Positions 15,162 through 24,035 of a stretch of DNA of 64,000 nt are shown here, piece by piece. The stretch is from Oscillospiraceae bacterium (GTDB lineage: Bacteria; Bacillota; Clostridia; Oscillospirales; Oscillospiraceae), in the NCBI GenBank assembly GCA_902795345.1, contig CADBKO010000007.1, forward strand, positions 42,096-106,095. The letters run 5' to 3'. The position numbers and the translations under genes are program-made. Each line of letters opens with the position of its first letter. The first letter of the stretch is position 1. The notes below the pieces were generated by a model. The model made no database searches and was not told the DNA's origin. It was given only the letters and a program-made list of their open reading frames with translations.

Positions 15162-16090
15162 GCGAGTTCCGCCATGCGCCGGTGCTGCTGGCGGAATGTA
15201 TCGCCGGCCTCCAAATCCGCCCCGAGGGCGTCTATGTGGACGGGACCCTGGGGGGCGGCGGCCATTCCTATGAGATCGCAAAGCGCCTCACCACGGGCCG
15301 CCTGATCGGCATTGACCGGGACGAGAACGCTTTGGCTGCCGCCGGGGAGCGGCTCCGGCCCTTCGGGGACCGGGTCACCCTGGTGAAAAGCAATTTTGAC
15401 CGCATCGGGGAGATCCTGGACGAGCAGGGCGTCGAGCTGGCGGACGGGATGCTCTTCGACCTGGGGGTCTCCTCCCCCCAGCTGGACGATGCCCGGCGGG
15501 GCTTCAGCTACATGGCCGACGCGCCGCTGGATATGCGCATGGACCGCTCCGGGGGCCTTACGGCCCGGGAGCTGGTGAATACCTGGTCCGAAGAAGAACT
15601 GAAGCGCATCCTTTACACCTATGGGGAGGAGCGCTATGCCCCCCGCATCGCCGCCGCCATCGTGAGAAGGCGGCAGGAACGGGAGATCGAGGGCACGCTG
15701 GAGCTGGCGGAGCTGATCCGGTCCGCCATGCCCGCCGCCGCAAGGCGGGAGAAGCAGCACCCGGCCAAGCGCAGCTTCCAGGCCATCCGCATCGCCGTCA
15801 ACGACGAGCTGGGGAGCGTGGAGCGGATGCTGGCTATGGCACCGGACCGGCTGAAGAAGGGCGGGCGGCTGTGCGTCATCAGCTTCCACAGCCTGGAGGA
15901 CCGGCTGGTGAAGCAGGCCATCCACAAGCGGGTGGACGGCTGCACCTGTCCCAAGAGCCTGCCGGTGTGCGTCTGCGGCTTCAAGCAGAGCCTGAAGACC
16001 GTGGGCGGCGTCGTCACCGCCGGGGAAGAAGAACTGGAAAGGAACCCCCGCGCCCGGAGCGCCAAGCTGCGGGTGGCAGAGCGGGTATAA
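15158..16090 (+). CDS. rsmH: 16S rRNA m4C1402 N4-methyltransferase RsmH
   Basis: A 310-residue SAM-dependent methyltransferase of standard length. Motifs: DGTLGGGGHS (SAM-binding), DLGVSSPQLDD, the KRSFQAIRIAVN segment and ISFHSLEDRLVK. The GTG start at 15158 overlaps the mraZ stop and has GAGGAG upstream. It N4-methylates C1402 in the P-site decoding region of 16S rRNA. A CTC...CVCG region with several cysteines near the C-terminus is common in Firmicutes homologues. Confidence 0.96.
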   Translation: MSEFRHAPVLLAECIAGLQIRPEGVYVDGTLGGGGHSYEIAKRLTTGRLIGIDRDENALAAAGERLRPFGDRVTLVKSNFDRIGEILDEQGVELADGMLFDLGVSSPQLDDARRGFSYMADAPLDMRMDRSGGLTARELVNTWSEEELKRILYTYGEERYAPRIAAAIVRRRQEREIEGTLELAELIRSAMPAAARREKQHPAKRSFQAIRIAVNDELGSVERMLAMAPDRLKKGGRLCVISFHSLEDRLVKQAIHKRVDGCTCPKSLPVCVCGFKQSLKTVGGVVTAGEEELERNPRARSAKLRVAERV

Positions 16091-16143
16091 GTTGATGGGG
16101 CTTGCTTCCGAAAGGGAGAAGTCCGGAGGAGGAACATCGGGAA

Positions 16144-16737
16144 ATGGCGGATTTCGCTGATCTGACCCTGGGCAGCCTGGCCTACGATCCATTCGGCACG
16201 GCTGCGCCGCAAATCGAATATCCGCCGGAAACGGAGGCCGTTCCCCAGCCTCCGATCCCGGAAGCACAGCCTGCAAGGGAGGCGCAGCCGAGGCAGCGGG
16301 TGCGCCTGGGCACGGCGGAGGACGCCGCGGCTCTGGCGGCGCAGCGGCGGCGGGGCCGCCTGATCGCCGCCGTCATGGTGCCCCTGGCCGCCGCCTGTCT
16401 GGTGCTGCTGGTGCTGCTGCTCCAGGCCTATACCCGGCTGACGGCTGTATCCAGCGAGGCCGCCCGCCTGGAGACCCGGATCGCTCAGCTGCAGGCGGCC
16501 CACGCCCGGCTGGAGATCCAGTGCGAGAGCGCCTTCAACATGGAGGAAGTGGAGCAGACGGCCCGGACCACCATCGGCATGATCAAGGCGGACACCGACC
16601 AGGCCATCTACCTGCGCAGCACTACGGAGGATCTGGCGGTGGTCCTGGACCCCGACCGGAAGCCCGCCAATCTGCTGAAATGGCTGGAAAGGCTTTGGGA
16701 CCGGGCAGCGGTATATTTGGGCGGCCCTTCCGCGTAG
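16144..16737 (+). CDS. ftsL: FtsL-like cell division protein
   Basis: A 197-residue bitopic protein: a Pro/Glu-rich cytoplasmic region (1-70), one transmembrane helix (about 73-96), a short coiled coil (97-128) with AARLETRIAQLQAAHARLE, and the FtsL/DivIC-like end ARTTIGMIKAD. Position between rsmH and the PASTA transpeptidase is the ftsL position in Firmicutes. The N-terminal extension is longer than in Bacillus FtsL. FtsL joins DivIC and DivIB to activate septal FtsW/PBP2B. The start at 16144 uses GGAGGAGG about 11 nt upstream. Confidence 0.82.
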   Translation: MADFADLTLGSLAYDPFGTAAPQIEYPPETEAVPQPPIPEAQPAREAQPRQRVRLGTAEDAAALAAQRRRGRLIAAVMVPLAAACLVLLVLLLQAYTRLTAVSSEAARLETRIAQLQAAHARLEIQCESAFNMEEVEQTARTTIGMIKADTDQAIYLRSTTEDLAVVLDPDRKPANLLKWLERLWDRAAVYLGGPSA

Positions 16738-16777
16738 GATAAAGGGACCGACAGGACTACCCGGAGAGGCGAGGGCG

Positions 16778-19123
16778 ATGGCATACAGAAAGCAGACCGG
16801 ACAGGAAAACGAACCGAATCAGATGACGACGCGCCGCACAGTGATTTTGATGCTCCTGTGCGGTATCGTTGCATTTATTGTGCTGATCGCCCAGCTGGGG
16901 CGTATCATGATCGGGCAGCACGACGAGTATGAAAGCGCCGCCGTGGAGGACCAGGTGCGGTCCACCACGGTCAATGCTTCCCGGGGCACCATCTACGACA
17001 CGAAGATGCTGATCCTGGCCCAGAGCGCCACGGTGGAGACCGTCTACATCAGCCCCTTCGAGATGGTGCGCTACGGGGAGGACAAGGAGGCCATCGCCGC
17101 CGCCCTGAGCCGCATCCTGGACGTGGACTACGACAGCATCATGCGCAAGTGGGAGGACACCGCCTCCTGGTACAAGACCGTGCGGGTCAAGGTGGAAAAG
17201 GACCTGGCGGACCAGGTGCGGGCCTATGTCAACGGCGGCTTCCTGGAGGATCCCAACTATCGCTACAAGGACACGGAATCCGCCAAGCGGGGCTATCTTT
17301 GCAGCGTCCACCTGATCGAGGACACCAAGCGCTATTATCCTTACAGCAGCCTGGGCAGCCAGCTCATCGGCTTCGTGGGGGCGGACAACTACGGGCTGGA
17401 CGGCATCGAGGCCATGTACAACAGCACCCTGGAGGGCGTCAACGGCCGCATCGTCCGCACTGCCGCCGCCAACGGCACGGATATGCTCTTCACCGGCTAT
17501 GAGGAATACCACGACGCCGAGGACGGCAACAGCATCGTCCTGACCCTGGACGCCACGGTGCAGTTCTATCTCCGGAAGAACATCGAGCAGGCCGTGGCGG
17601 ACAACGAGATCAAAAACGGCGGCATGGGCATCGTCATGGACGTGAAGACCGGGGCCATCCTGGGCATGGTCTCCGTGCCGGACTACGACCTGAACAATTA
17701 CAGCCTCCTCAGCGATTACTACCAGGCGAAGCTGGACGCGGAGTGGGACCCGGTGACCATGACGGAGCAGGATTACAACGACCGCTATCTGGAGCTGCTC
17801 CAGCTCCAGTGGCGCAACCGGGCCATCACCGACACCTATGAGCCCGGCTCCACCTTCAAGATCATCACCCTGGCCGCCTGCCTGGAGGACGGGGCGGTGA
17901 CGCGGGACGACCACTTCAACTGCGGCGGCGCCATGCAGGTGCTGGGGCGCACGGACCCCCTCCACTGCTGGCGGCGGAGCGGCCACGGGGACCAGACCCT
18001 GGCCCAGAGCGCCCAGAATTCCTGCAACGTGGCCTTCGCCACCATGGGCATGCGCCTGGGGGCCAAGCGCTTCTATGATTACATGGAGGCCTTCGGCCTC
18101 TTTGACCGCACCGGCATCGACCTCTACGGCGAGTCCAGCAGCATCTGGTGGTCCCACCAGGTCTTCGAGGACCCCCGCAACCACTCCCAGCTGGCCTCCG
18201 CCTCCTTCGGCCAGACCTTCAACATCACCCCCATCCAGCTCATCACGGCCATCTCCGCCACCATGAACGGGGGCTATCTCATGAAGCCCTACATCGTGCG
18301 GCAGATCCTGGACGAGGACGGCACCGTGGTGGCCAACGTGAATCCCACCGTGGTGCGGCAGGTGATCTCCGAGGAGACCAGCAAGACCGTCCGGGAGATC
18401 ATCGAGACCGTGGTATCCTCTCCCACCGGCACCGGCAAGAACGCCAGCGTGGCGGGCTACCGGGTGGGCGGCAAGACCGGCACCTCCGAAAAGGTCGGCC
18501 AGGCCTCCGACGATTACATGGTCTCCTTCATCGGCATCGCCCCCATGGACGATCCCCAGGTGGCGGTGCTGGTGATCCTGGATTCCCCGGACCGCACCAG
18601 CGGCCTCAACATCAGCGGCGGCAGCATGGTGGCCCCCACCGTGGGCAACATCCTGGCGGACATCCTGCCCTATCTGGGGGTGGAGGAAGCCGGGGGCAGC
18701 GCCTCCTTCAATGTGGTGGTGCCCAATGTGCGCAGCGCCACCGTAGCCGACGCCAGGGCGCAGCTCCAGTCCCTAGGCTTCGCCGTCCAGGTCCGGGGGG
18801 ACGGGGACATCGTGACCGACCAGGCCCCCGTGGGGAACCTGAAGATCGTGGAGGGGAGCACCGTCATCCTCTACGCCGGGGAGGAAAAGCCCACGGAGCT
18901 GGTGACTGTGCCGGACATGACCGGCAAGAGCTTCCGGGCCGCCAAGCAATACTTTGAGGCCTTCGGCCTCTTCATCAAGTCGGCGGGCGTTATGCCCTCC
19001 GATTCCAAGACCATCGAGGTCCAGCGCCAGAGCATCAGCCCCGGCGAGACCGTGAACTTCGGCACCGTGGTGGAGATCGGCCTGATCGACACGAACCCCG
19101 ACCTGTTGGAGACGCATGGATGA
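16778..19123 (+). CDS. spoVD: PASTA-domain class B PBP (SpoVD/PBP2B type)
   Basis: A 781-residue transpeptidase. A membrane helix (about 20-42) is followed by a PBP dimerisation domain with ASRGTIYD, then the transpeptidase domain: nucleophile Ser358 in EPGSTFK, Ser415-Cys-Asn417 (SxN) and Lys566 in GGKTGTSEK. Two PASTA domains end the protein (about 640-700 and 705-775), beginning VVVPNVRSATVADA and VTVPDMTGKSFRAA. It cross-links septal or spore-cortex peptidoglycan together with the adjacent SEDS protein. Symbol spoVD is chosen from the PASTA architecture; pbpB would also be defensible. Its stop overlaps murE. Confidence 0.92.
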   Translation: MAYRKQTGQENEPNQMTTRRTVILMLLCGIVAFIVLIAQLGRIMIGQHDEYESAAVEDQVRSTTVNASRGTIYDTKMLILAQSATVETVYISPFEMVRYGEDKEAIAAALSRILDVDYDSIMRKWEDTASWYKTVRVKVEKDLADQVRAYVNGGFLEDPNYRYKDTESAKRGYLCSVHLIEDTKRYYPYSSLGSQLIGFVGADNYGLDGIEAMYNSTLEGVNGRIVRTAAANGTDMLFTGYEEYHDAEDGNSIVLTLDATVQFYLRKNIEQAVADNEIKNGGMGIVMDVKTGAILGMVSVPDYDLNNYSLLSDYYQAKLDAEWDPVTMTEQDYNDRYLELLQLQWRNRAITDTYEPGSTFKIITLAACLEDGAVTRDDHFNCGGAMQVLGRTDPLHCWRRSGHGDQTLAQSAQNSCNVAFATMGMRLGAKRFYDYMEAFGLFDRTGIDLYGESSSIWWSHQVFEDPRNHSQLASASFGQTFNITPIQLITAISATMNGGYLMKPYIVRQILDEDGTVVANVNPTVVRQVISEETSKTVREIIETVVSSPTGTGKNASVAGYRVGGKTGTSEKVGQASDDYMVSFIGIAPMDDPQVAVLVILDSPDRTSGLNISGGSMVAPTVGNILADILPYLGVEEAGGSASFNVVVPNVRSATVADARAQLQSLGFAVQVRGDGDIVTDQAPVGNLKIVEGSTVILYAGEEKPTELVTVPDMTGKSFRAAKQYFEAFGLFIKSAGVMPSDSKTIEVQRQSISPGETVNFGTVVEIGLIDTNPDLLETHG

Positions 19124-20565
19124 TGAAACTGAATGAACTTTTGCGGGATATAGAAGTGACGGGCCTCCATGCTCCGGCGGACATGGAGGTATCCGACGTG
19201 TGCTACGACAGCCGCAAGGCTGCCCCCGGCGCGGCCTTCATCGCCGTGCGGGGCTACGAGACCGACGGGCACAAGTACATCCCCGCCGCCGTGGATAAGG
19301 GCGCTTCCCTGGTGATCTGCGAGGAGGCCCCGGCGGTGGAGACCCCCTATGTGCTGGTGAAGGACAGCCGCCGGGCCATGGCCCTCGCCGCCGCCAATTT
19401 CTTCGGGCGTCCGGCGGAGGAACTGACGGTGATCGGCGTCACCGGCACCAACGGCAAGACCACCACCACCAACCTCATCCGCAGCCTGCTCATGGCCGTC
19501 ACCGGGCAGCAGGCCGGGCTGCTGGGCACCAACGAGAACATCGTGGGGGACAAGGTATATCCCGCCGTGAACACCACGCCGGAGAGCCGGGACATCATGG
19601 CTTATTTCCGGGAGATGGCGGACGCGGGCTGCAAGTACGCCGTGATGGAGGTCTCCTCCCACTCCCTGTGCCTGGACCGGGTCTGCTGCGTGCCCTTCGC
19701 CGTGGGCTGCTTCACGAATCTCAGCCAGGACCACCTGGATTTCCACAAGACCATGGACGCCTACCTGGAGGCGAAGAAGAAGATATTTGCCCTGAGCAGG
19801 GCCGCCGCCGTGAACCGGGACGACCCCGCCGCAGATAAGATCATCCCGGAGCTTACCATCCCCTGCGTCAGCTACGGGCTGGGGGAGGGGGCCTCCCTGC
19901 GGGCGGAGGACGTCTCGCTCCTGCCGGACCGGGTAGAGTTCACAGCCTGTTATGCCGGACAGCGGGAGAGAGCCTGCCTCCATATCCCCGGAAGGTTCTC
20001 CGTTTACAATGCGCTGGCGGCCCTCAGCTGCTGCCTGGCTCTGGGCCTGCCCCTGAAGGACCTGGCCGCCGCCCTGCAGGACTGCAAAAGCGTCAAGGGG
20101 CGCATGGAGGTGGTCCCCACGGGGCGGGATTTCACCCTCCTCATCGACTACGCCGTGACGCCGGACGCCCTGGACAACATGATCCGCACCGTGCGGGACA
20201 CCGCCCGGGGGCGGGTGGGCGTCCTTTTCGGCTGCGGCGGGGACCGGGACCGCACCAAGCGGCCCAAGATGGCCCATGTGGTGGGCTCCCTGGCGGACTA
20301 CGTCATCGTCACCTCCGACAATCCCCGCACCGAGGACCCGGAGGCCATCATCGCGGAGATCCTCCCCGGCTTCCAGGGGCTGGACACCCCCTATGTGGTG
20401 ATCCCGGACCGGCGGGAGGCCATCCGCTGGGGCATCGAGCACGCCCAGACGGGGGATACCCTGGTGCTGGCGGGAAAGGGCCACGAGACCTATCAGATCG
20501 TGGGCAAGACGAAATACCACATGGACGAGCGGGAAATCGCCGCGGAGATCCTTGCGAGCCTTTGA
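19120..20565 (+). CDS. murE: UDP-MurNAc-tripeptide ligase MurE (meso-DAP type)
   Basis: A 481-residue Mur ligase: N-terminal UDP-binding domain (SDVCYDSRKAAPGAAFIAVRG), P-loop VTGTNGKTTTTN, central domain with VMEVSSHSL and the carbamylated-Lys region, and C-terminal domain with TSDNPRTEDP. The DNPR motif indicates meso-diaminopimelate addition. The usual DYAHTPD motif reads DYAVTPD, a His-to-Val change. Two adjacent ATGs (19120 and 19123) both overlap the upstream stop; the choice is open. murF, which usually follows murE, is absent here; mraY comes next after 28 bp. Confidence 0.93.
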   Translation: MMKLNELLRDIEVTGLHAPADMEVSDVCYDSRKAAPGAAFIAVRGYETDGHKYIPAAVDKGASLVICEEAPAVETPYVLVKDSRRAMALAAANFFGRPAEELTVIGVTGTNGKTTTTNLIRSLLMAVTGQQAGLLGTNENIVGDKVYPAVNTTPESRDIMAYFREMADAGCKYAVMEVSSHSLCLDRVCCVPFAVGCFTNLSQDHLDFHKTMDAYLEAKKKIFALSRAAAVNRDDPAADKIIPELTIPCVSYGLGEGASLRAEDVSLLPDRVEFTACYAGQRERACLHIPGRFSVYNALAALSCCLALGLPLKDLAAALQDCKSVKGRMEVVPTGRDFTLLIDYAVTPDALDNMIRTVRDTARGRVGVLFGCGGDRDRTKRPKMAHVVGSLADYVIVTSDNPRTEDPEAIIAEILPGFQGLDTPYVVIPDRREAIRWGIEHAQTGDTLVLAGKGHETYQIVGKTKYHMDEREIAAEILASL

Positions 20566-20593
20566 TATTCTACGAAGCTATGAGGTTTGACCA

Positions 20594-21580
20594 ATGAGTT
20601 ATCTGCAGGCGTTTCTCATATCCCTGGTGGTGACGGTGCTCTGCGGCCGGGTGCTGATCCCCGCGCTGCGGCGGCTGAAGGCCGGGCAGAGCATCAAGCG
20701 GGACGGCCCCGTCTGGCACATGAGCAAGGAGGGCACGCCCACCATGGGCGGCCTCATGTTCATCGCGGGCATGCTTCTGGCCGTGATCGTCACCGCCATC
20801 CCCCAGTTCCGCGCCGGGAACTGGAGCGCCGGGGCCATGCTGGCCCTCAGCCTCATCTACGGGGCCATCGGCTTCTTCGACGATTACATGAAGGTGAAGC
20901 ACCACCACAACGAGGGCCTGAAGGCCGGGCAGAAATTCATCCTCCAGCTGGCCGTGGCCGTGGCCTTCGTGCTGCTGCTGCGCTACCTGGGCTTCCTGAG
21001 CCCCAATCTCTATGTGCCCTTCGCGGGGGTGACCATCCCCCTGCCCGAGGCGGTCTATGTGATCTTCGCCGCCTTCGTGATCGTGGGCACGGTGAACAGC
21101 GTGAACCTCACCGACGGGGTGGACGGCCTCGTCACCGGCGTCACCCTGCCGGTGGCCGTCTGCTTTTTCGCCCTGGCCGCAGTCTGGAAAATGGAGAGCC
21201 AGGCCATTTTCGCCGCCGCTCTCACGGCGGGGCTGATCGGCTTCCTTATTTACAATTTCCACCCGGCCAAGGTCTTTATGGGGGACACGGGCTCCCTGTT
21301 CCTGGGCGGCGCCGTTTCCGCCCTGGCTTTCGCCCTGGATATGCCCCTGGTGCTGGTGCCCCTGGGCCTGGTGTATATCTGCGAGACACTGTCGGACATC
21401 CTGCAGGTGGGCTATTTCAAGCTGACCCACGGCAAGCGCATCTTCAAAATGGCACCCATCCACCATCATTTCGAGAAATGCGGCTGGAGCGAGATCAAGG
21501 TGTTCGCCGTCTTTTCCGGCGTCTCCCTGGTCCTGGCCGTCGTCACCTTCTTCTGCGTCCGCAGCCGCTACGGGCTGTGA
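20594..21580 (+). CDS. mraY: Phospho-MurNAc-pentapeptide translocase MraY
   Basis: A 328-residue polytopic enzyme with about ten membrane helices. It transfers phospho-MurNAc-pentapeptide to undecaprenyl phosphate, giving lipid I. Diagnostic sites: KEGTPTMGG, FFDDYMKV with the catalytic Asp pair, NLTDGVDGLVTG, FMGDTGSLFLGG and the cytoplasmic APIHHHFEKCGW loop. It starts at 20594. It lies between murE and ftsW; the usual murF and murD neighbours are missing. Confidence 0.96.
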   Translation: MSYLQAFLISLVVTVLCGRVLIPALRRLKAGQSIKRDGPVWHMSKEGTPTMGGLMFIAGMLLAVIVTAIPQFRAGNWSAGAMLALSLIYGAIGFFDDYMKVKHHHNEGLKAGQKFILQLAVAVAFVLLLRYLGFLSPNLYVPFAGVTIPLPEAVYVIFAAFVIVGTVNSVNLTDGVDGLVTGVTLPVAVCFFALAAVWKMESQAIFAAALTAGLIGFLIYNFHPAKVFMGDTGSLFLGGAVSALAFALDMPLVLVPLGLVYICETLSDILQVGYFKLTHGKRIFKMAPIHHHFEKCGWSEIKVFAVFSGVSLVLAVVTFFCVRSRYGL

Positions 21581-21607
21581 CGCGGGAACGCCAGGGAGAG
21601 TACCGTC

Positions 21608-22834
21608 ATGCCGGAGATTTATGATTTCCCCTATCAGAAGCCGGAGCAGCCGGAAGTGCTGCCGGAGCCGGAGACCCGCCCCGTCCGGCGGCGGGGCCGC
21701 CTGGGCAGGCTGGACGTACCCTTCCTGGTGCTGACCCTGCTGCTGCTGGCGGTGGGCCTCGTCATGCTCCTGAGTTCCAGCTATGCCATCGCCTATTTCG
21801 ACACGGTGACGGACACCGGCGAAGCCCAGCCCATGAAGTATTTCACCACCCAGGCCATCTATGCGGGCATGGGGATCGCGGCCCTGTTCGTGGTCTCCTT
21901 CATCCCCCTGAGCTTCCTGCGGAAATTCTCCTTCCCGGCCATCCTGGCGGCCCTGGGCCTCCTTCTGGGCGTGCTGCTGACGGGCCTGCGGGGAAACGGC
22001 GCCGTGCGCTGGATCGAACTGGGCCCCATCACCTTCCAGCCCTCGGAGCTGGTGAAGGCGGCGGTCATCCTGGCCTTCGCCGACTGGACCTGCCTCATCG
22101 GGCCTGAGCGGATGGGGACCTTCAAGCTGGGGGTCATCCCCTTTGCGGCGGTGCTGGGGATCTTCAGCGTCCTGCTGCTGGCCCAGCCCCACCTTTCCTG
22201 CACCATCATCATCCTGGCCGTGGGGGCCATTCTCATGTATGCCGGGGGCACCCGCTGGTATTGGTTCGCCGCCGCCGCCGTGGTGGTGCTCATGATCGTC
22301 TTTTATCTCCGGGGCCACGCGGACTGGGTCATTGAAAAGGCGAAGACCAGCTATATGTTCGCCCGGGTCGCCGCCTGGCTGGACCCGGAATCCCAGCGCC
22401 TGGGGGACGGCTGGCAGATCATCCAGTCCCTCTATGCCATCGGCTCCGGCGGACTGCTGGGCCTGGGGCTGGGCAACAGCCGCCAGAAATATCTCTACCT
22501 CCCCGAGGCGCAGAACGACTACATCTTCTCCATCATCTGCGAGGAGCTGGGCTTCGTGGGGGCGGTGCTGATCCTGCTGCTTTTCGCGGTGCTGATCCTG
22601 CGGGGCTACTGGCTGGCCCTCCAGTGCAAGAATCGTTTCAGCCGCATGATGGTCATCGGCTTCACCAGCCTGATCGCCATCCAGGTCTTCCTGAATGTGG
22701 GCGTGGTCACGAACCTCCTGCCCTCCACCGGTATCTCCCTGCCCTTCTTCAGCTACGGCGGCACGGCCCTGATCGTGCAGCTGGCGGAGGTGGGCCTGAT
22801 CCTCTCGGCTTCCCGGGAGATCGCCAACAAGTGA
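21608..22834 (+). CDS. ftsW: SEDS peptidoglycan polymerase FtsW/SpoVE
   Basis: A 408-residue SEDS-family glycosyltransferase with about ten helices after a roughly 40-residue basic/acidic cytoplasmic N-terminus. Seen: ITFQPSELVKAA, ARVAAWLDPESQRLGDGWQIIQSL with the catalytic-site Asp region, and NLLPSTGISLPFFSYGG. It polymerises lipid II with the class B PBP encoded upstream. The gene could equally be the sporulation paralogue spoVE; only one SEDS gene is in the cluster. It is followed 10 bp later by murG. Confidence 0.93.
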   Translation: MPEIYDFPYQKPEQPEVLPEPETRPVRRRGRLGRLDVPFLVLTLLLLAVGLVMLLSSSYAIAYFDTVTDTGEAQPMKYFTTQAIYAGMGIAALFVVSFIPLSFLRKFSFPAILAALGLLLGVLLTGLRGNGAVRWIELGPITFQPSELVKAAVILAFADWTCLIGPERMGTFKLGVIPFAAVLGIFSVLLLAQPHLSCTIIILAVGAILMYAGGTRWYWFAAAAVVVLMIVFYLRGHADWVIEKAKTSYMFARVAAWLDPESQRLGDGWQIIQSLYAIGSGGLLGLGLGNSRQKYLYLPEAQNDYIFSIICEELGFVGAVLILLLFAVLILRGYWLALQCKNRFSRMMVIGFTSLIAIQVFLNVGVVTNLLPSTGISLPFFSYGGTALIVQLAEVGLILSASREIANK

Positions 22835-22844
22835 GGATAGAGGC

Positions 22845-23975
22845 ATGAATTTTCTCTTTGCCTGCGGCGGCACCGGCGGCCACATCAACCCCGCCGTGGC
22901 CGCGGCCCAGCGCATCCGCGCCCTGATGCCCGACGCCGGGTGTCTCTTCGTGGGCGCCGCCGGGAATATGGAAATGGAGCTGGTGCCCCGGGAGGGCTTC
23001 CCCATCCGGGGGATCACCGTGGGCAACCTCCACCGCAGCCTCAAACCAAAGGAGATCCTCCATAACCTGCGTTCCGCCGGGCAACTGCTTCGGGGCATGG
23101 GGGAGGCCGGGCGCATCATCGAGGAGTTCAAGCCCGACGCGGTGCTGGGCACCGGGGGCTATGTCTGCTTCCCCGTGCTGCGGGCTGCTTCGGCCCGGGG
23201 GATACCCACCCTGCTCCACGAGGCAAACGCCATGCCCGGCCTCACCACCCGGATGCTGGAAAAGCATGTGGACCGGATGATGGTGGCCTTTGAGGAGAGC
23301 CGCGGCGGCTACCGGCACCCGGAGAAGGTGCTCACCGTGGGGATGCCCGTGCGCAGCGGCTTCCGGGAGGCAGACCGGGCGGAAGCCCGGCAGAAACTGG
23401 GCCTGGACGAACGGCCCTTCCTTCTGTCCTTCGGCGGCAGCCTGGGGGCCAGGCGGCTCAACGCCGCCATAGCGGCCCTGGCGGCGGAAAACGAAAAAAC
23501 CGGCGCCTTCCGCCTCCTCCATGCCTGCGGCGGCGGGGAAGCGGGGCTGGAGACCATGAAAGGCCTCCTGGCGCAGGCCGGCGCGCCGGAGCCGAAATAC
23601 ACGGAGCTGCGGCCATACATCTACGATATGCCCGCGGTCATGGCAGCTTCGGACCTGATCCTCTGCCGGGCGGGGGCTTCCACCCTGGGAGAGCTCTGCG
23701 CCGTGGGGCGGCCCGCCGTGCTGGTGCCCTATCCCTACGCCACGGGCAACCACCAGGAAAAGAACGCCCGCCTCCTGGAGGAAGCGGGAGGCGCCCGCCT
23801 CCTGCGGGACGAGGAACTGACGCCGGAGACCCTGGGGAGCCTGGTGAAGGAGCTGCTGGCTTCCCCCGACGCCCTCCGCGCCATGGGGCAGGCCCAGCGG
23901 TCCCTGGACCGGCCCGACGCCCTGGACGTCATCGTGGACGAGATGCTGCGCCTTTCCCGGAAGGACGAAGCCTGA
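22845..23975 (+). CDS. murG: Lipid II synthase MurG
   Basis: A 376-residue GT-B glycosyltransferase that adds GlcNAc to lipid I at the inner membrane face. The N-terminal G-loop is CGGTGGHINPAVAAA; the second, GTGGYVCFPVLRAA; the C-terminal donor site includes FGGSLGARRLN and SDLILCRAGASTLGELCAVGRPAVLVPYP. Full family length. The start is the ATG at 22845, 10 bp after ftsW. Confidence 0.96.
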   Translation: MNFLFACGGTGGHINPAVAAAQRIRALMPDAGCLFVGAAGNMEMELVPREGFPIRGITVGNLHRSLKPKEILHNLRSAGQLLRGMGEAGRIIEEFKPDAVLGTGGYVCFPVLRAASARGIPTLLHEANAMPGLTTRMLEKHVDRMMVAFEESRGGYRHPEKVLTVGMPVRSGFREADRAEARQKLGLDERPFLLSFGGSLGARRLNAAIAALAAENEKTGAFRLLHACGGGEAGLETMKGLLAQAGAPEPKYTELRPYIYDMPAVMAASDLILCRAGASTLGELCAVGRPAVLVPYPYATGNHQEKNARLLEEAGGARLLRDEELTPETLGSLVKELLASPDALRAMGQAQRSLDRPDALDVIVDEMLRLSRKDEA

Positions 23976-24035
23976 CAGACACCAAAAAACTCCCTCCGCA
24001 TAGGATGTTTTGAAATTTCTTGCGGGGGGACGGAT

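Noticed and set aside
20570..23152. 860-codon minus-strand frame across mraY and ftsW
   Set aside because: Antisense shadow; both plus-strand genes are universal dcw members.
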